In this document: piece after piece, positions 45,139 to 53,730 of the stretch
Layout of the letters: every line of letters starts with the position of its first letter
How positions within the stretch are numbered: position 1 is the stretch's first letter
Source of the DNA: Planctomycetota bacterium
Lineage (GTDB): Bacteria; Planctomycetota; Phycisphaerae; UBA1845; PWPN01
Reading direction: 5' to 3'
Assembly: GCA_029550525.1 (NCBI GenBank)
Contig: JAKPHF010000078.1
Span: 434,001 to 498,000 of the forward strand
DNA length: 64,000 nucleotides
Translations under genes and position numbers: made by a program
The notes under the pieces: model-generated
What the model was told of the DNA's origin: nothing
What the model saw: the letters and a program-made list of their open reading frames with translations, nothing else
The model's database searches: none

Positions 45139-46536
45139 CTACTCGTGCTCGTACTTGATGAGCCACGGGTCGTTCGTGCGTTGCTGCCAATCGCGGAGTT
45201 GCCGGCGCAATTCGGCAAGCGTCTCGGCGTGGGCCGGATCGCCCGCCAGGTTGCGGGTCTCGTCAGGGTCGGCCTGGAGATCGTAGAGCTCCTCACGCGG
45301 CCGGCGGAGGAAGGCCTCGACGGTCCGGCAGCCGAGGCGCGTCTGGCCGCGATCGAGCACGTTCTGCCAGGTTCGACTGTTGTACAGGTCGGCGGCAATC
45401 GGGAACTCGAGTTGATGGGCGAGGTTGAGCAGGTACTTGTATCGCCGCGTACGGACCATGCGGACCGGGTAGTACATGGTCACTTCGTGGAACGTGTGCG
45501 AAGCGAACACGCGGTCCCAGCCTGCCGGGTTCTCCTGATCGAGGATGCCCAGGAACGATCGACCGGCCATGCTCTCGGGCTGCTCGACGCCCGCCCAGTC
45601 GAGAATGGTCGGAGCCACGTCCACCCAACCGACCATGGCGTTGCACACGCCGCCGCGGACCGACTGCGTGGGGCAGGAGACAAGCAGGGGCAAGTGGATG
45701 CCGGGATCATAGAGCGTGGTCTTGGCACCCGGGAAGGGCATGCCGTTGTCGCTGAGATAAATCACCAGCGTGTCGTTCTTGCGGCCAGCCTTGGCGATGG
45801 CGTCGAGGACGGCCCCCACGCCTTGGTCCAGGCGACTCACGGACTGGCAGTACTCGGCCAGTTCGGCCCGCACGGCCGGCGTGTCGGGCAGGAACGGCGG
45901 CACCACGACCCGGGCCGGATCATACCGGACCTCGTTCACGCCGGGGTAGGTCGTATGGTGCGCGAATCCCTTGCCGTCCCGATGCGAATCGGTGAACCCG
46001 ACCACGAGCATGAAGGGCTTCTCGCCAACATCGGCCATGAACTTGCCTGCCTCTTCGGCCATGCGAATGACGTTCCGTGGACCGCCCGGGCAGGGTAGCT
46101 GCTCGAACGGATAGACCTTCTCGGGGCCGACGTGGAGCTTGCCGAGCACGGCGGTGCGGTAGCCGGCACGGACCAGCGCGGTCGCGACCGATTCCATCTT
46201 CGGGAACGAGTGGAAGTTGTGCACCGCATGAGCCAGGCCGTACATGCCGTTGGCGTGGTTGTACGTGCCGGTGTAGAGCGTGGACCGGCTCGGGCTGCAA
46301 CTGGACACGGCAGCGAACGCATTCGTGAACCGCGTCCCCTCGCGGGCCAGCCGATCCATGCCTGGCGTCTTGATCACCGGATGGCCATAACAGCCGGCGT
46401 CTCGCCCGTGATCGTCGCCGATCATGAGCACGATGTTGCGGGGACCACGAGGTGAATCGGCGGCTGCGAGCAGCGGGCAGACCAACGACCCGGCGATGAC
46501 GACGAACGCGAGCAGGAGTTTGAAGGAAATGTTCAC
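45139..46536 (-). CDS. Sulfatase (formylglycine type), secreted
   Basis: 465 aa. GTG 46536 with AGGAG seven bases upstream; ISFKLLLAFVVIAGSLVCPLLA is the signal peptide. NIVLMIGDDHG carries the metal Asp pair, CSPSR at Cys80 is the site converted to formylglycine, GKLHVG and YLSDNGMPF give other active-site residues, and LYDLQADPDETRNL is the family C-terminal motif. It hydrolyses sulfate esters, probably on polysaccharides, in the periplasm. The activating enzyme is not in the window. It lies upstream of glycan-degrading genes but is not cotranscribed with them. Confidence 0.9.
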   Translation of the reverse strand: MNISFKLLLAFVVIAGSLVCPLLAAADSPRGPRNIVLMIGDDHGRDAGCYGHPVIKTPGMDRLAREGTRFTNAFAAVSSCSPSRSTLYTGTYNHANGMYGLAHAVHNFHSFPKMESVATALVRAGYRTAVLGKLHVGPEKVYPFEQLPCPGGPRNVIRMAEEAGKFMADVGEKPFMLVVGFTDSHRDGKGFAHHTTYPGVNEVRYDPARVVVPPFLPDTPAVRAELAEYCQSVSRLDQGVGAVLDAIAKAGRKNDTLVIYLSDNGMPFPGAKTTLYDPGIHLPLLVSCPTQSVRGGVCNAMVGWVDVAPTILDWAGVEQPESMAGRSFLGILDQENPAGWDRVFASHTFHEVTMYYPVRMVRTRRYKYLLNLAHQLEFPIAADLYNSRTWQNVLDRGQTRLGCRTVEAFLRRPREELYDLQADPDETRNLAGDPAHAETLAELRRQLRDWQQRTNDPWLIKYEHE

Positions 46537-46720
46537 GGCATTTCTCCTCGAGCGAAGGCGCCGGCAAGGCAGCCCGGAAAAGGTGGTTCCCACAGATTCG
46601 GCCGTTTTATGGCCCCTCGTCCAAAGGGTCAAGATTTTGGAATTGACGGCCAGAAGATCCAGACATAGCATGGTTTCAGGGCAAAGGTGAAGTGACTATC
46701 TAATGACTTGGCGGGGAACC

Positions 46721-47209
46721 ATGTCTCACTTTCGCAACGGAACGATTCTGGTCTTATTGGTCGTGCTGGCCTGCGTCGGTTGTACGGACAATCAAACCGG
46801 ACTCGATCGGGGTTCCACCATCCAATTGGGCCGAGACATGACCCCGTGCATCCGTTTCTCCTCCGTTCGTGCCTGGCAGGAAGAAGGTCGATTGATTGTG
46901 ACCGGCACCATCCAGCGCGGCTCCGACTGTCACCAGCGTCTGTGTGGGGATGTGTTGATACAGGTAATGGATGAGTCGGGTCAGGTGGTCGGCGAGACCC
47001 ATGCGGACCTCGTGCCGCTGCACGCCGCCCGCCAATTCCACGCACAGTCGCGGTTCAGAGCCGCCATGGACATCAGCGTACCTGCCAACGCGACGGTTGC
47101 CCTGCGCTACGGCTGCGGCCAACCATCGCCTGACGATCTTATTGAGATCGTCCGCGTATCGAGCGACGTGCATGAAGTGACCGTGGCCCAAGCCGGCTCA
47201 CTGGACTGA
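46721..47209 (+). CDS. Putative lipoprotein of unknown function
   Basis: 162 aa. MSHFRNGTILVLLVVLACVGC has a hydrophobic stretch with VLAC or CVGC as possible lipobox. The rest (IRFSSVRAWQEEGRLIVTG, VLIQVMDESGQVVGE, DISVPANATVALRYG) looks like a beta-sandwich of the FxLYD type with a Cys pair. ATG 46721 (GGGGAACC upstream) was chosen over ATG 46703. Divergent from the sulfatase. No partner is evident. Confidence 0.6.
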   Translation: MSHFRNGTILVLLVVLACVGCTDNQTGLDRGSTIQLGRDMTPCIRFSSVRAWQEEGRLIVTGTIQRGSDCHQRLCGDVLIQVMDESGQVVGETHADLVPLHAARQFHAQSRFRAAMDISVPANATVALRYGCGQPSPDDLIEIVRVSSDVHEVTVAQAGSLD

Positions 47210-47235
47210 GCTCCTCGTACACGTAGCAACCGCCT

Positions 47236-47376
47236 GCGCAAGTGGTCCGTGGACTCACGCCCACAGCTACTGACCGCCGCCCCTTCTGGACGAGAAGCGC
47301 CATATGTCCCACGAGCAAATGCTCCTGCGCGCATTATAATCGTCACACCCAATCCAAGACGGGCGAGACGCCCGCC
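47236..47376. repeat. Dispersed CCCCTT repeat and RRGAY palindrome
   Basis: GTGGTCCGTGGACT (47240) matches the tract at 4720; CGCCCCTTC follows. GACGGGC-GAGAC-GCCCGCC (47358-47376) lies 12 nt beyond the stop of the phosphorylase gene. The gap separates convergent genes. Confidence 0.6.
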
Positions 47377-47387
47377 CCCCAGGCTCC

Positions 47388-49508
47388 TCACTGTCCCTTC
47401 CGCATGGCCGGCAGGTAATACTTGGTCAGATACTCTTTCACCTGCCGGTGCGAATTGAAATAGTGCGGGATGGACATTATCGCTTCCTTCATGGCAGCGA
47501 TCCATCGTCGCGGCAGCCCGTCGGCATCGCGGTCGTAGTACAGGGGAACGACCTCACGTTCGAGCGTCCGGTAGAGCTGGGCGGCGTCGCGCCGGTCGGA
47601 GGCGGGCCCCGTCCAATTCTCGCCCTTGCCGATAGCCCAGCCGTTCTTGCCGTTGTAACCCTCGGGCCACCAGCCGTCGAGAATGCTGAGGTTGAGCCCG
47701 CCGTGCAGTGCCGGCTTCATGCCGCTGGTCCCGCTGGCCTCGCGCGGCCGCTGCGGATTGTTGAGCCAGACATCCACGCCCGCGATCATCCGGCGAGCCA
47801 CTCCCATCTCGTAATCCTGTAGGAACACCACCCGTCCGCGGAACTGTCTGGACCGGGACAATCGCACGATCTGCTGAATGAGCCGCTTGCCTTCGGTGTC
47901 GGCCGGGTGAGCCTTGCCGGCGAAGATCAACTGCACCGGACGCTTCGGACGGTGCAGGATGCGAGCCAGCCGCTCGGGATCGCTGAAGATCAGCGCCGCT
48001 CGCTTGTAGCTCGCGAATCGGCGAGCGAATCCGATGGTGAGAACGTCGGGATCCAGCAGGCCGGCGCTGCGGCCGGTCTTGTGCGCCGCGCGCTCACGGC
48101 ACAGGTCCAACAATTCCTGCTTGAGACTCGCGTGCAGATCCCACAACGCCTCATCGGGAATGTCGGCCACACGCTTCCACGTCCTGGGATCGTCCTGGCG
48201 TTGATCCCAATCCTCGCCGAGGAAGTCGTCGAGCAGCGCTCCCATCTGCGGGTGCAGCCAGGTGCGCAGGTGAATGCCGTTGGTCACGTGCCCGATGGGA
48301 ACCCGCTTCACGTCGCGCCCCGGATACAGCGGTTGCCACATGTCGCGAGCCACCGCCCCATGCAGCGCGGCCACGCCGTTGCAGTACCGCGAGGTCCGCA
48401 ACGCCAACGGCGTCATCCCGAAGTTCTCGTGATCGCGGCCCGGCGTGACGCGAGCCAAGTCGTGGAACACCTCACGCGTGACGCCCATGCGCGTGAGGTA
48501 ATGACTCATGTAGCGATCGACCAGGTGCGGATCGAACTCCTCGTTGCCCGCCGGCACGGGCGTATGCGTGGTGAACACGTTGGTACGAGCCACGTGCTCG
48601 ACGGCCCGGCGGAACGTCGAGCCGCCCTTGACGTGCTCGGCGATGCGCTCCAGCGACAGGAAGGCGGCATGCCCTTCGTTGAGGTGGTATGCCGCGATGC
48701 GCAGGCCCAACACGTGCAGCAGGCGCCAGCCGCCGATGCCCAACAGGATCTCCTGGCGAATGCGGCTGTCGCGGTCGCCGCTGTAGAGCACGTCCACCAG
48801 CTTGCGATTGCGCGGGGAATTCTCGGGCAAATCCGTGGTCAGGAGATACAGCGGAACCCGCCCCACGTCACCGCGGTAGGCGGCTGCGTGAATGACGTCA
48901 TCCCCCAAGGGCAAGCGGATCCGGATCGGCTTGCCTCGCCGGTCGGTCACCTCCCGGAAGGGCGTGTCGCGCACGGGCAGCAGCGGGAAGCGATCCTGCT
49001 GACAGCCCTGCTCGTCGATGCTCTGGCGGGTGTAGCCCTTCTTCCAGTAGACACCCACCGCAACCAGCGGCAGTCCCAAATCGCTGGCCGACTTCAGGTG
49101 GTCGCCGGCGAGAATGCCAAGTCCGCCCGCGTACAGAGGCAATGACTCGTGCAGCCCGTACTCCATGCAGAAGTATGCGATCTGCCCCAGGCTCCGGCGG
49201 CCGTACTTGCGCTGATACCACGTCGGCTCGGCCAAATACCGTTGCAACCGCCCATACACTCGGGCAACTTCGCTCGCGAACTCCTCGTCGGCCGCCAGTT
49301 GGCGACGGCGCCGGGCCGAGAGCTTCCGCAGCGTGACGATCGGATTCCGTCCGGAACTTTCGAACGCTTTCGCATCCGCGTACTCGAACAACGCGATGGC
49401 GTCGGCGTTCCACGTCCACCACAGGTTGCCTGCTATCGCTTCCAATAGCGCAATCGGATCGACCGTCGTCGCCCGCTTACGCAACAGCCTGCCGAGAATC
49501 TTCGCCAT
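47388..49508 (-). CDS. glgP: Alpha-glucan (glycogen) phosphorylase
   Basis: 706 aa, the short form (TIGR02094-like) without the long N-terminal regulatory part. AIAGNLWWTWN near 20, AYFCMEYGLHESLPLYAGGLG near 112, TTHTPVPAGNEEF, GHVTNGIH, FARRFASYKRA and the PLP region EASGTSGMKPALHGG (Lys near 596) are in order. It releases glucose 1-phosphate from alpha-1,4-glucans in the cytoplasm. ATG 49508 was chosen because the upstream frame has no family similarity. The neighbouring genes act on other glycans, so this is probably a housekeeping glycogen gene. Confidence 0.9.
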   Translation of the reverse strand: MAKILGRLLRKRATTVDPIALLEAIAGNLWWTWNADAIALFEYADAKAFESSGRNPIVTLRKLSARRRRQLAADEEFASEVARVYGRLQRYLAEPTWYQRKYGRRSLGQIAYFCMEYGLHESLPLYAGGLGILAGDHLKSASDLGLPLVAVGVYWKKGYTRQSIDEQGCQQDRFPLLPVRDTPFREVTDRRGKPIRIRLPLGDDVIHAAAYRGDVGRVPLYLLTTDLPENSPRNRKLVDVLYSGDRDSRIRQEILLGIGGWRLLHVLGLRIAAYHLNEGHAAFLSLERIAEHVKGGSTFRRAVEHVARTNVFTTHTPVPAGNEEFDPHLVDRYMSHYLTRMGVTREVFHDLARVTPGRDHENFGMTPLALRTSRYCNGVAALHGAVARDMWQPLYPGRDVKRVPIGHVTNGIHLRTWLHPQMGALLDDFLGEDWDQRQDDPRTWKRVADIPDEALWDLHASLKQELLDLCRERAAHKTGRSAGLLDPDVLTIGFARRFASYKRAALIFSDPERLARILHRPKRPVQLIFAGKAHPADTEGKRLIQQIVRLSRSRQFRGRVVFLQDYEMGVARRMIAGVDVWLNNPQRPREASGTSGMKPALHGGLNLSILDGWWPEGYNGKNGWAIGKGENWTGPASDRRDAAQLYRTLEREVVPLYYDRDADGLPRRWIAAMKEAIMSIPHYFNSHRQVKEYLTKYYLPAMRKGQ

Positions 49509-49580
49509 AGAGCCGGTGTCTCCCTTTGTCGTCCGGACTGCTCGTTCGGAGCGCATGCGTTGAACGTGCGGCTGCTTGTT

Positions 49581-49634
49581 TGTAGTGCACGCTTCCAGCG
49601 TGCACATGCAGGCAGGATGCCTGCACCACAATGC
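49581..49634. repeat. Composite palindrome element
   Basis: GTGCACGC-TTCCA-GCGTGCAC (49585-49605) is followed by TGCAGGC-AGGAT-GCCTGCA (49607-49625) and CCACAATGC. The first palindrome and the CCACAATGC tail recur at 21271-21319, where the second palindrome is replaced by other sequence. It lies in the 250-nt divergent-free gap 49509-49758, which holds nothing else I recognise. Confidence 0.75.
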
Positions 49635-49758
49635 CATCGCCCGCGAGACCACAGTCGCGCTGCGCTCTGGCGCACCGAACGATCAGTCCAAAACGCGGGG
49701 ATATCCTAGCAGGATGTCGCCGGATTGCACGCCCGCTTCCATCGGGGTGGAGCCTGAT

Positions 49759-51861
49759 TCACCGCTGCGTCGATTCGAAGGTCAGTGTAAGGACCTGGGC
49801 GCAGTGCGGAGGGACAGCGTGCACGAGCGGCTTCGCGACGGCCAGCGGGTCCGTGCGAACGCTCGCCCCGACAGTATCAAAGTCGGCCCCGACCAACGTA
49901 CGAACCTCGCCCTTGGGCTCAAAGCCGACCGAGCTGCCGTCGAACCGGATCTCGGCCTGAATGGTGCGATCCGACGTGCGGTTCACCAGCAAGACGTGGA
50001 GCCGCCCGTCGTCACGGGTGGTGAGGGCTGACAAGGCCGGCACATCGAGCATGTCCGGAGCCAGCGCGTTGAAGTCCGTGGCGTAGGCGTCGGCATTGGT
50101 GTCGTAATTGAAAGTGGCTACTTCGCACTGTGTCTTCACCACGCGGTCGCCGATGCACCCGTTCAGGAACCGGAATGCCGCAGCGTTATCGCGATCCGTC
50201 CCATCGACGGAGTTGGTTGTGCACGGGTAGTTGCCGAACAGATGGTGCACGTGCGTGCGCGGCGTGGGCCACTCCAGCAGCGTCCGCAGCGTGTCCACCA
50301 GGAACAATTGCTGCTCGAAACGGGTGGCGACCAGCGGAGCCACGCCGCTGAACGTCGCCCAGTGCAGGGGCTGCACTTCGTCGAACCAGGCTGTCACGTT
50401 CTCGCCCGTCACCTGGAGGACGATCTCCACCTCGGTCGTATCTTCCTTGGGCTTGCCGGTGGCCTGCACGCGTTGCCACATGTTGATCTGGTTGGGCGAG
50501 AGCCGGCCCAGTTCCGCCCCCCGGCTCGGACCGTCGTTGGCCTGGCGAACGATGATCGCGGTCTGCTGGGGCCGATCCGTCCGCACCCACACTGCCGCCC
50601 CGACGGACGCCGTGGTCTTCTGGTTGGCGATGGACAACGTCTGCCGCGCTTCGACAGCCTGGCCGTCGTTGCCGCTCGTGAGCTGCAAGCCCTTCGATCC
50701 CCGCCGTGCCGCCTTTTCGGTCACCTTTGCCTGGCTCTCGGACGAAACCGTCCAGGCCTTCAAGCCCGATTCGAAGTCCGCGTTAACCAGCGGCAGATTG
50801 GTCTTGGGCAGCGGTCCCCAACACTTGACGTTCCACTCCGTCCATTCCAACGGCAGATGGTACGCCAGTTGTAGATCCGCGTAACCGCCCAGCCGCGGGT
50901 TGGGCTTGCCGTGCCGCAGGTGCAGGATGTTGCTCAGGTTGTGCACGGTCCACAACAGCGTGCCGCCGTCGCCGTTACCGTACGGGTAGAAGTGCTCTTG
51001 CACGGCATCGATCAACCCGAGTGCGGCCAACCGGTTGATCTCGCCTGTCCACGCCACGTTGATCTCGTGGTTGGTGGCCTTGAACGGATCCATGTTGTTG
51101 CCCATGCAGGGATAACCCACCGCCACGATGTACAATTCCAGCCCGGTCAACTCGGGATGCTTCGCCTTGGCATCCGCGAGCGTCTCGCGCAACGTGGAAG
51201 CCCACACCTCGCATGTCTTGCCATAGACCAGCGGCGGCCAATCGGTCGTGGCCTGGCCCCAATTCTCGTTCCCCAGTTCGTAGTGAAGGATGGGCCGTCT
51301 GCCGGCCAGCGCTCGCTCGATGGTGTACTTCTGCAGCAGTTCCACGGACTCGGCCAGCGTCCCGAAGTGATAGTCGGTGTTGCCGCAGGGATTCGGCGCG
51401 GTGTGCTTGTAGGCGATGCGCTCTTCGAGCGAAGCGTTCTCGGGCACGGGACCTTCGCGGCCTTCCGTACCACCCTGCATGTTGAGCGTGTAGTAGGGCT
51501 CGGCGTCGATCGCGTCGCAGAAGTCCAGGAACTGCTCCACGGTCATCCAGCCTTCTTTGGGCTGTTTGAAGTTGTACAGGTCAGCCACGCAACCGTTGGG
51601 AAAACGGATGGTCTTGAAGCCCTGAGCCTTGATCCGTTCCTGAACGACGGGATCGGTGGTGAGCTTGATTCGTGGCGGTCCCGGGTGGAGGTTGTTGCCC
51701 ACGAACACCGGGCTGACCGGCCGTTCCACCACGTCGGGCGAAATGACAATCCTCGCCACCGGCCGATCCGGCAAAACCGGAAACTCCGTCGGCGTTACCG
51801 CGAACAGATTGGAAACGACAAAGGCCGACCACAAACCCGCAACGCAGCGAATTCCAGCCAT
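49759..51861 (-). CDS. GH51-like alpha-L-arabinofuranosidase with inserted CBM-like domain
   Basis: 700 aa. ATG 51861 with GGAGG five bases upstream; a signal peptide (GLWSAFVVSNLFAV) follows. ILHYELGNENWG near 200 holds the likely acid/base Glu and LEWTEWNVKCWG near 341 the nucleophile, as in clan GH-A family GH51. Between about 360 and 505, LVNADFESGLKAWTV, SKGLQLTSG and VTAWFDEVQ form a CBM4/9-type jelly roll, and a C-terminal beta-sandwich follows. It should remove arabinofuranose side chains outside the cytoplasm. The GH127-like gene 5 kb away could act on beta-linked arabinose. Confidence 0.7.
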   Translation of the reverse strand: MAGIRCVAGLWSAFVVSNLFAVTPTEFPVLPDRPVARIVISPDVVERPVSPVFVGNNLHPGPPRIKLTTDPVVQERIKAQGFKTIRFPNGCVADLYNFKQPKEGWMTVEQFLDFCDAIDAEPYYTLNMQGGTEGREGPVPENASLEERIAYKHTAPNPCGNTDYHFGTLAESVELLQKYTIERALAGRRPILHYELGNENWGQATTDWPPLVYGKTCEVWASTLRETLADAKAKHPELTGLELYIVAVGYPCMGNNMDPFKATNHEINVAWTGEINRLAALGLIDAVQEHFYPYGNGDGGTLLWTVHNLSNILHLRHGKPNPRLGGYADLQLAYHLPLEWTEWNVKCWGPLPKTNLPLVNADFESGLKAWTVSSESQAKVTEKAARRGSKGLQLTSGNDGQAVEARQTLSIANQKTTASVGAAVWVRTDRPQQTAIIVRQANDGPSRGAELGRLSPNQINMWQRVQATGKPKEDTTEVEIVLQVTGENVTAWFDEVQPLHWATFSGVAPLVATRFEQQLFLVDTLRTLLEWPTPRTHVHHLFGNYPCTTNSVDGTDRDNAAAFRFLNGCIGDRVVKTQCEVATFNYDTNADAYATDFNALAPDMLDVPALSALTTRDDGRLHVLLVNRTSDRTIQAEIRFDGSSVGFEPKGEVRTLVGADFDTVGASVRTDPLAVAKPLVHAVPPHCAQVLTLTFESTQR

Positions 51862-51928
51862 AGGTACCTCCAGCCCCGGCAAGAACCGGCCGTATTCTCA
51901 CCGAAGCCACGAGAGCGGGCAAGGAAGG

Positions 51929-52040
51929 ATGCCTGAGACCTGAGACTTGAGGCTTGAGGGAAAGACGCGTGATCTCAACAGGAAACGAGCTGTGAGCCAC
52001 GAGTCTGGCTCAGAGCTCGAAGCCCATAGCTCAGAGCTTT
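51929..52040. repeat. TGAGACC and GAGCTCA heptamer tracts
   Basis: TGAGACC TGAGACT TGAGGCT TGAGGG (51934-51960) matches 11820-11846; from 51987 a second tract of GAGCTGT/CAGAGCT/CATAGCT units resembles 39354-39444. It fills the gap between two minus-strand genes. Confidence 0.7.
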
Positions 52041-52044
52041 CCCC

Positions 52045-52575
52045 TCACACCGTCACGTTCAGACCGGCCGTGCCGGCGTCGGCCGGCGGGGCTTGCTGCA
52101 TGCTCGCAGCAGTACCGGCATACGCGTCCAGGGCCTGCGATGTGGCGATGGTCAGTTGCGTGCTTTCCATGGTCAGGCTCGACGACGAGTAGAACAGCAA
52201 CTGGCCGGCTCCCTGGCTCTGCTGCATGCCGGCCAGGGCGATGATCATGTCGGTCAGATTCTGCTTCTCGTTGGGATCGCTCGACTGCAAGTACTGCAGC
52301 ACGAGCAACAGCAGAGCAGCTCCGATCGCCTCGTTGCTGGCCAGCATGGGCGTGTTGCTTGCTATCAACGTCTCGCTGGTCGCGGTGAGTGACGTGGTCG
52401 ACAGCGAGAGGATGGACGAGGCGGCACCCGCCTGTGTCGCGCCCGCTGCCGTACCCGTGCCGGCCGCCTGACCGGTCCCGCTCGCTGGAGCCGCCTGACC
52501 CGCCGCCGCAGTCGCCGGTGCGATTCGCCCGCCGTACCCGCCATAGATTGGACTGATCCCGTTGATGCTGCCCAT
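52045..52575 (-). CDS. Small Ala/Ser/Thr/Gln-rich protein of unknown function
   Basis: 176 aa. MGSINGISPIYGGYGG then a low-complexity AAAGQAAPASGTGQAAG stretch, then a hydrophobic helix IGAALLLLVLQYL, DPNEKQNLTDMIIALAG and a Ser-rich region. ATG 52575 with AGGAG upstream was chosen. The start resembles flagellar or rod-type secreted proteins without a cleavable signal, but nothing conclusive is seen. A secreted or surface role is a guess. Confidence 0.5.
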   Translation of the reverse strand: MGSINGISPIYGGYGGRIAPATAAAGQAAPASGTGQAAGTGTAAGATQAGAASSILSLSTTSLTATSETLIASNTPMLASNEAIGAALLLLVLQYLQSSDPNEKQNLTDMIIALAGMQQSQGAGQLLFYSSSSLTMESTQLTIATSQALDAYAGTAASMQQAPPADAGTAGLNVTV

Positions 52576-52913
52576 TGCCGCTTTCTCCTCGCTCAGTCGT
52601 GCAAGACGCACGAGCCCCCGCTCGGAAAGTGGCAGCGGTCGTACCCCCGGCGGCGTCGGCGACGACATTGGCGGCGGAATTACATGTCCGGCAGGAGATT
52701 AGGTGCGACGTAGGCAGCGTGTGAAGATTTGACGATTGTAACGGCGTGTTGAAATGCGGGCAGGGATCCCGTTTGCCTGATGCGACGGGGTCGATTTCGA
52801 CCGCCTGCTCTTGACTACGCCCGAGCGAACGAGCATCTCGCCAATGAAAGCCGGGCAAGATGCCCGTCCCCTCCATCTTCCATGATGAGCGCGATTGCCT
52901 TATTCTTGCGCTT
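52576..52913. other. 338-nt gap before tdk
   Basis: No gene and no convincing promoter. CGGGC-AAGAT-GCCCG (52852-52866), another RRGAY palindrome, followed by TCCCC, lies 48 nt before the tdk start. Confidence 0.5.
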
Positions 52914-53471
52914 ATGGGACGTGGACGGCTGATCTTGATTCGCGGCTGCATGTTCAGCGGCAAGAGCGAGCGCCTGCTCGACCGCTTGCACGCGGCCTGC
53001 GCCGCCGGCCGTACGACGGCCGCGTTCAAACATGCCTGCGACGATCGCTACGCTGCCACGCAGATCGTCACGCACAACAAGCGGCAAGCCGATGCCGTTG
53101 CGATCGGGTCTGCCGCACAAATTCCCAACCTCGCGGCGAACGCCGACTGGATCGGGATCGACGAGGGGCAATTCTTCGGCGATGAGCTCGTGGACGTGTG
53201 CCGGGAATTGGTTGCGCGTGGCTGCGAGGTGGTGGTGTCCGGCCTGGACCTCGACTCCTGGGGCCTGCCTTTCGGGCCCATGCCCGCTCTGGCCACCATC
53301 GCCGACGAGATCGTCCAAACCCACAGCCGCTGCGCCCGCTGCGGCGCGACCGCCGATCACACGCAGCGTCTCGCCCCGATCGCGGGCCTCACCATGGTCG
53401 GCGGCCCCGAAAGCTATGAACCTCGCTGCGCCGCCTGCTTCCAGGCTCCGCCCGCCGAGCTGCGGCGATAG
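52914..53471 (+). CDS. tdk: Thymidine kinase, type II
   Basis: 185 aa. LILIRGCMFSGKSERLLDRL is the P-loop; DEGQFFGDELVDVC holds the catalytic Glu; VSGLDLDSWGLPFGP follows; two CxxC pairs (CARC and CAAC) bind zinc, and SYEPRC is the family end. It phosphorylates thymidine with ATP in salvage. ATG 52914 was chosen since the upstream frame runs into repeat DNA. No clear ribosome binding site is present, so the start is not certain. It stands alone. Confidence 0.88.
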   Translation: MGRGRLILIRGCMFSGKSERLLDRLHAACAAGRTTAAFKHACDDRYAATQIVTHNKRQADAVAIGSAAQIPNLAANADWIGIDEGQFFGDELVDVCRELVARGCEVVVSGLDLDSWGLPFGPMPALATIADEIVQTHSRCARCGATADHTQRLAPIAGLTMVGGPESYEPRCAACFQAPPAELRR

Positions 53472-53730
53472 CGGCACTCGCCCGATCGTGAGCACTCGCT
53501 TTTGATTCCACCTCCGAGGCGAACAGCCGGTGGATTGTTTTCAACAGTCAGCTGTGGACCGAGAGCGGACGACCCGACCGGATGCTGCGCTAGTCTTTGC
53601 CGCTCGCGATTGGCGAGCTTGCGCTTATCAGAGTGTGGACACCCCTGCTTACCCGAGGCAGGCGTGGGAACGCCGCTTCGGTTATGATCGCCATCGCTTT
53701 TCAACCAGACCATCATGGGAGGAGTATGTC